From Theristus sp. LFF4_11 (lineage: Eukaryota; Nematoda; Chromadorea; Monhysterida; Xyalidae): a stretch of DNA of 64,000 nt. This document shows, piece by piece, positions 45,656 through 58,100 of the stretch. Positions within the stretch are counted from its first letter, which is position 1. Each line of letters starts with the position of its first letter. The position numbers and the translations under genes are program-made. The notes under the pieces are model-generated. The model saw only the letters and a list, made by a program, of their open reading frames with translations, was not told the origin of the DNA and searched no databases. The DNA is taken from the NCBI GenBank assembly GCA_030248135.1, contig JASANC010003066.1, positions 206,001-270,000 of the forward strand, written 5' to 3'.

Positions 45656-48600
45656 ATGAATGACTCGAACGGAAGCGGAGTTGCCACTGACGGAACCTCG
45701 TTGATATTCTGTCGAAATGCCAGCGTTTTCACAGCCGACCAAATTCTAATGCGCCTCTGCGCCGGTCTACCGATCGCGTTGGCCGGAATCGTGACCAACT
45801 GCATCAATTTAGCGGTCTTTTCGCAGGTACGGTACGGTCGATTAAACATGGCCGCTTTTTCCAGGGTACAAGGTACGCGCGAAATTTACTTGGGTTGGCT
45901 CGTGGCAACACCCACCCAAGACCACGGTCTTCGCTAACCGAGCGAAACCGCAAAAACAGTGTCCAGCACTCGGGATGTCGTGTCAGTCCGCAGCCCACAA
46001 GGCAAAAAAACGGACGCCTGAACATATCGTTTTTGCGCATAGTGGCCACAAGCCGACCCAAGCACATTTATTATCATGCGGATGCGCGAGCGAGCGTCAG
46101 CGAGCGGACAGCGCATCACGCATAATATGAGCCGTTATCCCCTCGCGCGCTTTTTTCAAATTTGCTCGCTGCGTCCAGCGAGCATAGTATAAGCCACAAA
46201 CTTGGTTCCGTGCACACGAAACGAACACCCAAAGTTGTGCTTGGAGCCGCGAAAAAAATTTTATCCGACTACTTTTCATACGCTGTAGACACGAAAAACC
46301 TATTCTGAAAACAGTGTTACTTCTTTCCCTTTGTATTTTTTTTTCAGATATGTAATCAACATGTGTGCGCCCTTTCAATTTTTACCTGCGACACTTTCAC
46401 AGACGAACAAAAATGTTACCTGGGGTAATTCCATCCGGAGATTTTGAAAATTGGGTTAATTTTTTACCCAGACCCTGTTTTTGGGTAAAAAATTGGGCAT
46501 TTTTAAAAGTTCGGAGGGTTTTCACCTGGTTTTAAGTGTTCGCCCTTTCAATTTTTAGCTGGGACACTTTCACAGTTGAACAAAAATGTTTCCTAGGGTA
46601 ATTTCATCCGTATTTTTTGAAAATTTAGTTTATTTTTTTGCCCGGGCATTTTTCTGAGTCAAAATTGTGCATTTTTGAAAGTTCGTAGCATTTTGACTGA
46701 GTATCCAGTTTTTCACTCTTACAAATTTTGTATGAGCTACGAAAAATAATAGGAAAAGTCTAGTCCGTAGTAATTCAATGCGCTGATCACGGATTTTGGG
46801 TTAGTTTTCTTACGTGAGCAACTCTAGATGCTGAATCGTGACGATTTCCGGCGAATCGGCCGTGGAAATCGGCGAAATCGGTCCAGAAATGAAAAACAAG
46901 AAAACTATGTTTTCCAGTGTAATTCAATGCGCTGATCAGGGATTTTGGGTTAGTTTTTTATGTGAGCAACTCTAGGTACTGAATCGTGACGATTTCGGGC
47001 GAATCGGCCGTGGAAATTGGCGAAATCGGTCCAGAAATGAAAAACAAGAAACGGTGTTTTCCATGGTAATTAAATACACTGATCACGGATTTTGTGTTAG
47101 TTTTTTCATGTGAGCAACTCTAGGTACTGAATCGTGACGATTTTGGGCGAATCGGCCGTAGAAGTAGCATAGACGAAATTGCTCTGAAAAACGAAAAATG
47201 AAAAACCTGAGTTGTCCGGTGTTTAGAAGAATGTGTGACCAACGTATTGTGATTTTGGTCCGACCTTTGGGGCTTATGTAAAAGTCAGAATATTATCTAA
47301 AAATGCGGGAGACGCATATAAAAGGAGGAATATGGCCTTGTGTAAGCAGTGAAAGACTTGGCTCGACAACGCTGTTCAAGTCTCTGATGTGGTACACACG
47401 GATACAAGTACATAAGAGTCATATTTTTGCGCCGTTTATTTTTTATTTCGGTTGCAAGTGGCAACCCTCGTACATTGTAGACAAATGAAACTTTCACATT
47501 TGCTTTTTTCTAGCATTTAGCGACCTCTAAAACCACTAAAATAACGATCAGACTTTAGATCGCTGACACTGGTTTGCACAAAGTGTATCGCAGAGGCATT
47601 GGGAACGCAAGGTCTCCTTCTGTGGCAATGACTCACCGGTTTATCCTGTCACAAGAGTTTGGTAAAAAGGGTGAAAATCAACGGAAGACAACACTTTTTG
47701 CACTGATGCTGCTGTATGCACAGCGGTGCGTACAACAACGTACGTTTAGCAACAACGATAAAGCTACATGCAGCAATGTTTTGCAATCTCTGATGTTTCT
47801 GTTTTTTTGCACAGAATTTACAGTGTAGCCGATTACACATGGCAGCTTTTTTCAGGGTGCAAGGAGCGCGCGAATTTTGAATGAAAGAAAAAGAAGATCA
47901 GAAACCAAATTGTATGCCAAATTTGACGCGTTTTTTTAAACTAATGGATTATCCGTATTATTCTGTTCATTCTTTCTCCCTTGCACACATGATTGGAAAT
48001 TATGTTGGCATTTTTGAAAAAGACAACTCCTAGTTTGCGACTAATCCCGCCTTGATGGACTGCCTCATTTATTCGGCCATGCTGTACAGAATTTCGCACA
48101 TGATGTGATTTTAGACTAAACTGAAGAGGACAATTGAAAAATACCTAGATAACTTCAAAGTTTTTACGCTTTGCAGCAAGCTTTTAAACAACAAACGCGG
48201 CGCAAAAATATGACTCTTATGTACTTGTATCCGTGTGTACCACATCAGAGACTTGAACAGCGTTGTCGAGCCAAGTCTTTCACTGCTTACACAAGGCCAT
48301 ATTCCTCCTTTTATATGCGTCTCCCGCATTTTTAGATAATCTTTTATTTTGGCTCCGGGACTCAATGCGTTTGCACACTGGGATAGGAAAATGTTTCACG
48401 AAATACAAAATTAGGTTACGGTAGACACTTCGCCGTGTGCTGACGTTTTACGGGTCTGGTTCGGTTGTGGGGTGTTTCCTTAGGGCGTGAAACTTTTGTG
48501 CCTACGGTCTTCCTGAAACGATAATATGACGTTTTCAACTTTATTCAATTCAAAACCAAAAACCGTTCAGACGGACATGCTCCGTCGCACGATCACCAAG

Positions 48601-51600
48601 TTTCTCGTGGCACTTTCCCTGAGCGACCTGCTGCTGTGCACGGCCAACATCGGTTTTCTCCAGTTGCCCGTTTTGGCTGAACTTGTCCACGAGCCGATGT
48701 TGCAACGCTGGCATCCGCACGTGTTCCAGTAAGCTGGCGCAATTGAAAACTTGATTGTGAAGTGCAGCTGCAGTCTAACTTAATAACGTAGGCAACTAGC
48801 TGATTGGCTGATGCATGCATTCTTTGTGCAGTGACGGCGAAGTTTGGTTTGCATAGAATCCATGCATCACGTGACCACCAACCAATCAGCTGTTGGATAT
48901 GTTATCGAGTTAGACTGTGTTTTTTGTTCGCCAGAAATGAAAGTGTGTTGGTTATTATTCAATTGTTCTGTTGCTTTCAACACATTTTTGTCCCGCATTT
49001 CTTTTCAGATACAGCTATCCGTTAGCGTTGACCTTTCAAATGACCACCGTCTACTGCACCGTCTTGGCGTCCGTGCAACGATACGCAAACACGTATCACA
49101 TTGACTTGATGCAGAAACTCAGTAGTGGCGTGAAGGTCCTGCTGAGCATTTCGATAACCATTGTCAGTTGGTTTTTGGTGTTTTCACTTATTACGCCTTC
49201 GCACTTTCTTTCACAAACAAAACACACAGTAACACGCGTAGTAGTAGTGCTTGTGCGTTTGTTCGTGAACTTGTGTTAAAAACACTTGGATACCGTAGCA
49301 TTTTTATATTATTAAACTTATTAAGCAGTAAATTCATCATTTTTAAACTCGTTCAAAAGCGAACGCAATTTTAGTAACGACTTGAGTAGCAGTTTTAGTA
49401 GTAACGTGAGTAGCAACTTTAGTAGCGAAACGACGTTAATAACAATTTTAGAACCGAAACGAGTTCAACAGCAAGTTCAGTAGCAAGTTTAGCAGCAACT
49501 TTAGTGGCAAACCCACTTTAGAAGCAAGTTTAGTAGCAAAATTAGTAGCTACAGTTTTTCTCAGTGCTCTCATTTGTTATCTTCTGCAGATTTTCTGTGT
49601 TCTCGTGAGTCTACCCCGATGGTGGCGTGTGCGTTTGGTGCGTTGTCGTTATCAGACGGACGAACAAAATCGTCTACTCGGCGCTGATTGGATGACGGCG
49701 CAGGCAAGAGTCGGCTGGAACATCGACTTTGACAGCGGCTCGGCGGCCTATCGATTTTACTATGACGTCATTGTGTGAGTGTAACAGATTTGCATGATAA
49801 CTGACAGCTGATTGGTTGCAGTTTTACTCGCCGTGATACACTGTTAAGGGGCATTCATGAAGCAGTATTCAGTGACGCGTAGCTGTGTTAAAATATAGCT
49901 GTGCGGTCACTAAATACTGCTTCATGAATGCGCCTTAAGTGCAAGCAGTTACCCGCCCATTAGGACGCATTCATCATGCCACACTGCAAAGTTGTTGGTG
50001 TATTGCTGCTTGCGAGAACCAGATGGCCGGTTGATTTCAACTTTTTTTGAACAAAACTGGCACCATTTCCGTTCAGCTACACGCTGACGATGTTCCTGTT
50101 GCCATTTGCGGTACTGCTGACGGTGAACATTCTGGTTTTCTGCGCCATCCGCCAGCGTCGCAACGATCGCCGCCAGTTGCGCCCTGCGGTGCCCCCTGTG
50201 GCGCAAACAGTCGACAGGACGAGCTCCACTGTGAACTCTAACCCCATCCAACGACGACTGGTCGCCACCAGCAGCATTGGTCGGGCACGAAATTCTTTTT
50301 TTGCCTTTTCTTTTTTTGATTTTTTCCTTTTTACTTTTCTTTCTTTGCGCGAGTTTTTTTCTGATGCAGCTGTACATGTGTAAAGTATGTTCGTTTCAAC
50401 GTGTCACTTTTGTCACCCAATACAGAGCACGCGGATATCCTTTTTAAATTTTTATAGCAAGAAGAACGAGTCAAACAGAGGTTTGCTTGAAATCAAACAC
50501 CGCATTTATACTGGAATAGGTCTTCTTACAGCTCCAATCCCGTTTTTTTGCTTTCGTGAGCTCTCTGCATTCTGCGAGAAAAGTGACAGGTTTAGACGAA
50601 TTGTACCGTACTTGTGCAGCGAGCGCGCTGTGCGACATTTCAACAAACTTGTTACTGCAATAAATGGTCGAATTCAATAATAAAGAGCGTTGTTCAGCTT
50701 CAATCGACCTCGAAGAGCGGGCAACGTACAGCACACGATGTACGCTCGCTTCGTTGACAACACTGAAACGACGGTAATGCAGTTTGTGGTTGTCTCGTGT
50801 TAAGAACCTTAAACCAACAAAATGGGTTCTGCCGAACGGATTTTGAAGAAATGTCGAGAGGGACTCCCTTAAAAGCATTCGACGTTCTCAGCTACAGTCA
50901 CTTTATGAGTTTATTTCGTTTTTTTACAAACAAAACCTCGATTTGCAATGAGCCAACAAAAAGAAAAAACCGTTTTCTCCGACATTCCAGTCAACTTTCG
51001 CAACGGCGGCGAGCGGAGCGGGACCGCAAACTGTCGCGAATGATGCTGACAATCAGCAGCGTGTTTGTCGTCTGTCACAGTTTACCGTTCGTCCTGAACA
51101 TCTTCGACGTCGTCTTCGTTCAGCTGCTCAAGGCGAACGCCGCCGTGCTTCAGGTAACGTCACCAATGACTTTAGCTCGCGTTCCAATTTGTCATGTTTA
51201 TCATTTTAAAAAGAGCGCTACATATACCAAAGTCGCCACACATACCAAAGTAACCCTCAAAAAGCAAAAAAATCGCTGCGACCTGTGTGGTTGTTCCGAA
51301 AGATGATGCATTCAACTGGTGCACATATTGGTGGACAGTGGTCAATGTGTTCATCTGTAATGTTGGCTTTTCAAAGTCAAAAAAAATCCTTTCTGCGGCA
51401 TTTTTAAACAGAAGAAGAAGAGAATTTTACTCTGCAGCAACGCTGGCTGTACCGGGTGGCCGTTGAGCTGGGCAACATCGCAGTCTCGTTCAATTCAGCG
51501 AGCACCATTGCAATCTACATGCTGTTCAGCAGCAAATACCGGGACTTGTTCGACGCCATATTTTTGAGGTACACCCGGAAAGTTAGACTGCGTTTTGCCG

Positions 51601-52418
51601 TTTTTCAATTTGTAGAAATTTATTCGTCCCTCCACATGTCACGCACACGCACACACGTGAGTCACACGAACATTCAATACAAAACACTGCGCCGAATCTG
51701 CAAAAAACTTCTAAACAATCGTGAATATTGTTTCAGGCAAGAAAGCAGCATCAGTAACGCGATGATGCAACAGATTGGACTGAATGCTGACCAGCCAGTG
51801 GCCGGCACCACTGGCTCCATGGACATTTTCGACACGACACGATCCGGAGGCGTCAGCAACATCGAATCAAGGGTACTACTGCACCAAAATGAAGACGTGA
51901 TTTGTGTAAAAAGCTGTCCATTACGAATGACGTCAATTCCAGTCTTTTGAAATCTCGAGTAGTGGGACTCGGACCCACGTCCCTGGTTTTTCGGACCAGC
52001 ATCTCAGACCACTTGGTCACCGAGGCCCGTCTTTCCTCTCCAGGGTGTTCCAAAAGTAAAAGACCGTGAGACAAATTCTGGATAAATAAATGGAAAGATG
52101 AACCGGTAGTGTCAATAATTGACTGAATTTTGCAAAAATGTCAATCCAGTATCATTCTTTTGCCAAAAAAACTTTGGGTGCAATTATTCAATTAGAAATC
52201 GTAATGGTCTCATTTTGGAACACCCTCTGGAGTAAAACTGTATCCAACTGACCCCTGCACGTTTGCAATCTTTTCTCCAGCCCCATCCCGAGATCACGAC
52301 GATTCCGCTGACGCCGCCGAGGACGCCAGCAGCGGCGCGTCTCCGGATGTCCATCAAATCGTTGAGTCCACAGATGACGCGTGTCGTTCTGCATCAGCCG
52401 CCGCCCGCGCACGTCTGA
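45656..52418 (+). CDS. Class A peptide-type GPCR (FMRFamide-receptor-like)
   Basis: Exons: 45656-45826 (ATG), 48571-48728, 49009-49162, 49590-49774, 50077 to 50175 or about 50280, 50991-51153, 51438-51568, 51737-51872, 52281-52418 (stop); about 440 residues. Helices: TM1 AGLPIALAGIVTNCINLAVF; TM2 FLVALSLSDLLLC; TM3 FQMTTVYCTVLASVQRYANT, with QRY in place of DRY; TM4 VLLSISIT joined to IIFCVLVSLPRWW; TM5 YTLTMFLLPFAVLLTVNILV; TM6 SRMMLTISSVFVVCHSLPFV; TM7 ELGNIAVSFNSASTIAIYML, with NSxSTxAIY in place of NPxxY. The LPRWW end of TM4 and the NS-IY end of TM7 resemble invertebrate FMRFamide-type peptide receptors; the ligand is inference. The N-terminus carries N-glycosylation sites. The only ambiguous junction is the third inner loop (exon 5 end). 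Intron 1 is 2.7 kb of repeats. Confidence 0.85.
45827..45885. mobile_element. MITE family B fragment at the GPCR exon 1 donor
   Basis: TACGGTCGATTAAACATGGC and GGGTACAAGGTACGCGCGAA match the left end of family B (TATGGCCGATTAAACATGGC; GTTCAAGGAGCGTGC). It starts at the donor itself, CAG|GTACGG. The rest of the element is missing. Confidence 0.65.
46370..46700. repeat. Two tandem copies of a roughly 175-bp unit
   Basis: CGCCCTTTCAATTTTTA, then GACACTTTCACAG, GAACAAAAATGTT and GGGTAATT, occur twice about 180 bp apart (from about 46370 and 46550). GPCR intron 1. Confidence 0.8.
46771..47205. repeat. Three tandem copies of a roughly 145-bp unit
   Basis: GTGAGCAACTCTAG, GAATCGTGACGATTT, GCGAATCGGCCGT and CCAGAAATGAAAAACAAGAA recur with a period of about 145 bp, from about 46771, 46917 and 47062. 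The units differ by a few substitutions. GPCR intron 1. Confidence 0.9.
47292..48340. mobile_element. Foldback element with nested MITE B
   Basis: Arms of about 140 bp, 47292-47432 and 48195-48340, are inverted copies (ATTATCTAAAAATGCGGGAG ... CTCCCGCATTTTTAGATAAT; TTGGCTCGACAACGCTGTTC in both). The interior carries MITE B copy 4. A lone terminus of the same family lies at 20590-20635. GPCR intron 1. Confidence 0.9.
47821..48084 (+). mobile_element. MITE family B copy 4, TA target duplication
   Basis: 264 bp flanked by TA. Ends CAGTGTAGCCGATTACACAT and TTCGGCCATGCTG. It sits inside the foldback element, so it inserted later. Confidence 0.9.
48771..48917. mobile_element. MITE family A copy 8 (AACTAGCTGATT subtype)
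   Basis: Begins CAGTCTAACTTAATAACG and ends GTTATCGAGTTAGACTG, with GCAACTAGCTGATTGG inside. It begins 43 bp after the exon 2 donor of the GPCR. Confidence 0.88.
49370..49555. repeat. Degenerate 12-bp tandem repeat AGTAGCAAGTTT
   Basis: About 15 imperfect units (AGTAGCAACTTT, AGCAGCAACTTT, AGTAGCAAAATT and similar) lead up to the exon 4 acceptor of the GPCR. Intron 3. Confidence 0.85.
49844..49938. mobile_element. TTAA-type foldback MITE (family C) copy 5, best preserved
   Basis: Flanked by TTAA at 49844-49847 and 49935-49938. Inverted arms GGGGCATTCATGAAGCAGTA and TACTGCTTCATGAATGCGCC, with a TTAGTGACGCG / CGGTCACTAA inner pair. The TTAA target is the one used by piggyBac-like elements (inference). 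GPCR intron 4. Confidence 0.9.
51955..52032 (-). repeat. tRNA-like sequence with Phe-type anticodon loop
   Basis: On the minus strand: TGACCAAGTGG (A-box-like), an anticodon arm CTGGT-CCGAAAA-ACCAG, and a T-arm GTGGG-TCCGAGT-CCCAC with perfect stems. The acceptor stem does not pair well and base 33 is C instead of T. It is therefore more likely a tRNA pseudogene or SINE head than an active gene. GPCR intron 8. Confidence 0.45.
52041..52230. mobile_element. Foldback MITE with AGGGTGTTCCAAAA ends
   Basis: CCAGGGTGTTCCAAAAGTAA near the left end is matched by TCATTTTGGAACACCCTCTG at the right. About 190 bp, no coding capacity. It ends 50 bp before the last GPCR exon. Confidence 0.8.
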
Positions 52419-55122
52419 TGATGAAACACTTTTGGACACGCGCTTGATCACGTGTGAATGGCGTCATAACGCTCACCCACGACACGTGCGGCTCGTCACG
52501 CGTCCAATACACCATGACCATGATAACGCTTCAAATGAGGCGCTGCTTTTTTTATTTTGATGTTTCAAGTTTCAAGAGAATATGTTTGAGTTTTCATAAT
52601 CCAACACTGCGTATAACCTTGTGTACATGCCACTACGATATCATATAAGTGATTTGTTCATCATTATCATTCGATGAGCAAAAGTCAACTTATCCCTTTC
52701 GCTTCGCTTCATAAGCGACTTTGTATTGTCAAATAAAATCAGCAAAACAACGGGTCACGCAAGAAGATCAACAAACAGACCATAAAAGTGCAAGTGTGCT
52801 GGTTACAGCATGAAATGCCGATAAGAAATACAGCATGCATGTTTTGTCTTGCTTTTTGATGTTACTGCTTAGTTTACAACAGTTCAGTTTTTCCTGTCTG
52901 TTTGGTTTTACTGTAATGCCAAAAAAGTGGATTACATTGCCAAGCAGATTCAGAATTAACTGCGGCCTGAGTTGCGTGTTTGTCAGTTTATCCGCAAAAG
53001 TACCAACTCACGAGGTACAAATGTAGCATTCCTGATCGAAGCATTCTTTGCTTTTTCAGTTTTTATTCTTTTCCGACGTAATTTCTTGTAATTTCTTGCT
53101 TACATGCAAACTTATTCCTGAACAACTAGAATGACCTAATTACATGCATGCATGACATAAATCTGAACATTGCGTACATTGTGGAGCAGAGCAGAAGATG
53201 CGGAGATTGTGGAGCTTGCAGAATTGTAGATGCACATATTCGTGCACATATTGGTGCAGATCCGCAATAGTGCACTTAGTTTAGAAGGACAGTATAACCG
53301 CTATTATGCACATGTTGTCTGTCATAAAAACAAAATGCGTTTGCAAGCAATCTACCATAAGCAGAACATACTGTGTGGTGAACGTAACGTTGTATGCAAA
53401 TGTCAAAACTTTGCACATACTGTCTTATGGTAGGACCCAGCTGACAAACCAATACTGATGAAAACCAAACGTGTCGATGTCTTAACGAGTCCATTGCGCT
53501 TCAGGGAACACGGTTTAAAAATTTCTCCCACGGTTAACAAGAGGTTTAGGCCGTGTGTCCATAACTAAAACACCCGAAACACACAGTCTTCAAGTAATTC
53601 TGAGATGAGAACAGGTGGGACTAGTGGGACCTTTCTTTTTATTTCGTATTTACCATTTTTAAACTTCATTTCTTGTCTTGGTTTTGCGGCTGTGGCTATG
53701 GCGGCGGCGGCAAGTTGGTAAGTTTCTTTTCAAGTCGGTGGTCTTGTGGAAAAAATCGTGTCGAAACCGAATACGGTAGCATGAATCCGGGGCCGGATTT
53801 TAATACCTCACTCACTGTTCGTAAAAGCATGTCATAATAAGCAACGGATACCGCAATAAAGCATGTTCTAGCCGTACAGGGGCAAGAATAAAAGTAAGAT
53901 GGTAAAAATCGATTTTGCATTGCGTAGCCTGCTTTTAAAGCTTATGCAATGATTTAAGGAAGAGCTTTGTTCAAGCTTCATTATCATTTCGGCTAGATAG
54001 ATTTTCACAATATTTTTAAAAATTACCGTGTTGTTGTTTATAGATTTTTTCCGTGTTAAAAACATCAGGTACTTCAAAAAAGTAACTAATACACTGTACA
54101 AATCCATTGTGCAAATTATTGAACTCTTTAGAATCATTTTCACTGTGAACATATGCTGCTTAAGCTAAGCTTGGACTGTCGTGACCATGCGGCCCTAACT
54201 CACACATGCCAGAATGTAAACTCTCTGATCTGATCGATTAAAAATGCTTTTTTGACAAAAGTACGTGACCATTCAAAGACGTTATTCCACTTTGTTGTTG
54301 AAACTCGTTCAATACGTCAACAGAAAGCTGCAAAGTTTTCTTTATGTATGCAAAGCAACCGAACCCATGTGTTGTTGCGGCAAAATTTTTAAAAAGGATA
54401 GCAAAGCCATATTTTGCCTAACATATTATGGGGCTTCGGTATGAAGGTTTGCCCTGGGATCGGCGTTCGATGGAATACTTCCCGGTGGAGGGAGAAACGG
54501 ACTCAACGATACAACGAGCCAAGAATTATAAATTGGTCGCTTTGATTGAGCAAACTGGCACGAAAAAGAATGGAGTGAAACGTCAAGCTTCCAGATTGTG
54601 TAGCAAGCAAATGACTTTTTTGTTGTTGACTTTCTCGTCTAGTCGTAGATCAACATCTCATTGGACACAGTCCTCGTAGGTCCTTCATTCTATAAAATCT
54701 CGTTTAAAATTTCCTTGGCCGCACACCGGCTCCTTCTTGCGTCAGAAAGTTGCGTTTGCCGTGGGTTGTTGACACGCGAAATTATTTTCATGTAACTATT
54801 CACTCGTGCTTAATTAGAGCGAATATAAATTTCGCTTGAAAATGAAATGGCAAATTTGTGAATATTATGAAAATTTTGAAAATTTCTGTTATCAACCACC
54901 GTATAGTTGATTACACGTAGTCCTTTTTTTGATTGAGAACACAGACGTGATTTTGGTGATGCACCCAGATAAAGTGCGCCATTGTGTTGGCTCCCCACTG
55001 TGCAATAAGTTTCGCAAAAAAAAGTTCTCGGTAAAGGATGTTTTCTAACATCGGAACTTCATAAATTGTTTTTAACCTTTTAGCGACTGCTTCGTAATAA
55101 ATAAAAAAACATTTATTGTAAA
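52419..55122. other. Spacer between GPCR and Rab GAP genes
   Basis: No gene assigned. An 83-codon plus-strand frame at 54428-54679 begins with ATG and has balanced composition (KNYKLVALIEQTGTKKNG), but no domain or splice partner is visible. At about 53745-53785 there is a lone TCGTGTCGAAACCGAATACG terminus, related to the foldback at 61138. Confidence 0.45.
52732..52737 (+). terminator. Possible poly(A) signal AATAAA
   Basis: AATAAA lies 314 bp after the GPCR stop codon. Confidence 0.35.
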
Positions 55123-58100
55123 ATGAGCTACGTCGGTCACATATTCAAACGTGCAGCGAACGTCTATTACAATTTTCGAGGTTGGTATGAGAGAAAATTC
55201 ACCTTTGGCTTGTTTTGCTTTTCCAAGTGCAACTAATGTTTCCTGCACAGGTGATCCGAACACCTCTGCCACTGGCTCGCTGTGTCTCGGCAATGACGGC
55301 GATATTGTCTATTCGAAAAACAACGTCTGTGTGCATTTATCAGGGACGTCCCCCTCTGCTGATGACGTCACACATTGTCCCGGCTATTTGACTCTGCATT
55401 GTCAACATTGCGACACACTCGGAATGACATTGGTTGGTACGGCTTTGACCGTGTAAACCTGTCTCACGCAGTTACCGCGCTCTGAAAACATTTTGCCGGA
55501 ATTCTGGCCCATTATTAGTCACGAAATCGTCGGGCAGCCCAAGCTTAAAGGCCCATTCATGCACGCGCGCACTAACATGAACGTGCTTATGAATGTGCGT
55601 AGGTTCTAAAACTGAAGCGCGCTGACGCGCGCTTAAGCTGCGCTGTTTTTCGCTTCATGAATGTGCAGCGAAGTGACGTGCGCTGACGCGCTGTTGTGGT
55701 GCCTGTTGTGATAACAAGAAGTGCGCTGGTAGCGGGATCGGAATTCATTGCCGATCGTGTCTATCTGTGATCAGGAAAATCCCAGTAAGGTCGTGTCGCG
55801 AAGACACGACGCTTACTATGGTATGGTAAGTAAGTAAGTAAGCTATGGTAAGTAAGTACAGTAAGTAAGCTATGGTTCACAACGCTTACAGTTCCCAATA
55901 TTCACAGGTGCTACAATGGCTCCCAAACGCGACCCTTGAACGCAATCCGACCTCCATCGGGTCGATATCGCCGCAGCTTCGAAAGTCACACGAAGACAAG
56001 CAAGATTTACCAGCGTCGCTGCACCACGGTACTCCACAGCAAGAACGACAACAGCATAATGTCATCAGGCAAAAGGTTCAGTAAACAGTTTCCTGCCAAA
56101 CATTCTAAAAAGCCGGAATGATTTCGTGAGTGTAAAAGTCAACATTTACACTGCACGTACACAACACTTTCAGGATTAGATCAACAATGTCAAACAACAA
56201 ACAACATTGTCAATTCAAAATAAACAACAACATTACTGTCATGTTACATCTTGCCCTGATTCAGGTGAAGCAGTACAGCCGCGAATCGAGCACCGACAGC
56301 GTGAAGTCAAACGGCATCGGAACGGACAACAACGGGAACAATACAATCGCTCAAAAACATGCAAATGAGTCGTCGGAAACGAAATGCAACAGTAATTCGT
56401 CCGTTGTGAAACCGTCGCACACACCGACTCGTGCTGCACCCATGATGAATATTGTGAGCAAAGCATGTCCTATAGTCTAAAGTGCGCAAGTATGTGAAAC
56501 AAACGCACAGGCACACACTTCATGTTGTGCCAGTGTGTTTGTTTGTGATTGTGATACAATCATGGTGAACGAAATTCTCGCACAGTGTGTGTCGTAATCA
56601 TGGACCAAAATTTTTTCTTGCATTTGAGTGCTTTATTAAAATTCCATGAACACAGTAAACCATTTTTGTGCATTCATGCAGCCTCTGTTCGACTGCATCG
56701 ACACCAGCAAAGATACGGCGCAACCAATGTCCCTGCAGCCGCTGTTGAACTTTCCTGATCTGGTACATTCTACACCGTAATTTTTTTCTCACTAATATCA
56801 AAGCTCTACAGAAACCTCAAAAATGATTGACTAAACAGTAAACACTGATTACTCAACAAACAGTTGCAGTTATTTGTTGAGAAACTAATTGTTACTCAAC
56901 AATTTGCTCAGTTTTTGTGGTTTTCTTGTCTCAAATTGTTGCCGTTGTCGAAATCATGTACAAGCATTTGTACGGCCAGTGAAGTCACGAAAAACAATTT
57001 ACGATCACCAGCTACATACAACCATTACAACCGGCGTTTTTTTGTGTGCAAAAAAAGCCACAAAACAGCCATTGTGACGTCAAATTTGTGTGTCCTGCAG
57101 CTTCTGTAGTACGATACAATAGTGTGTTGTGCAGATGGACGTTCCAAACATCAACATCATCCCGCACACTCCCGTTGATCCGGATCGCCGGCTCAGTGAC
57201 TCCATCGTGGCGCCGAACGCTGCCAACAGACGCCCGTCATCGACGTCGTCGACATCGTCTGCGGATCAGGATGACGATGACAAGGTGCGCTCACACTGCC
57301 CCCAGCCCCTCAGAAACTTTCGGATTCGCTGCCCTTTCGGGTGTATCATTGTCCACCGAGCCATCGCCTTCGATTCCCTTGATGCCCCCCCAAAGAACAG
57401 AGCAGGGCTTAGTTTGCCCCCTCACGTGGCAAGGGTGGTGCACAGGATGGTGTTCCCCCGAAACCCACTTGAGGTTGGTACCTTTGAGTTCCCGAATCAT
57501 TTTAGGGGGACATGCTTCAAATAATTAAAACTAAAACATTGCCCCAAAGACCACATTTTATCAGCCAAAATTTTTGTTCCAAAAATGATTCACACAACGG
57601 AGCACGCAAAATAATGACGACGGTTTGAAATCATGCACATATAGTCTGAACTTAAACATGCCAGCTGATTCGTTGGCGACTACGGTATGCGTGCGCTTTC
57701 TGTGCAAATTAAACTCCGCCCCGCAGCAATTTCTGCACAGAAACATATGCATCATGCGATCACCAACGACGACGCTGATTCCATGCAGTTTAGAGTTGTT
57801 TTGTAATTTAGACTATATCTGTTGTTTAAAAAACCATCATCATCAGATATCGGATGGTGTCGAGGGTGAAGCAGAACGCCGCAACGACACGTCTCCGTGG
57901 TCGAGTGATGCTGATGATCAGCCAGAGATTGTCGCAAACACCGGTACAGGGCTGATTCATACACGACGCATTACGTGGCACGTCACGTCATCTCAATCGC
58001 ATGTGAATGCTCGTGTATGAACGAGACATGACTGGACGTGCCGGATGAGTATTGTGTGCATGAATTGGCCTGAAGGGTGACGTCGCTTTTGTCAGACAAT

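Noticed and set aside
54428..54679. 83-codon ATG frame upstream of the Rab GAP gene
   Set aside because: No domain, no in-phase neighbour, and the Rab GAP start at 55123 matches the family N-terminus; left unassigned.
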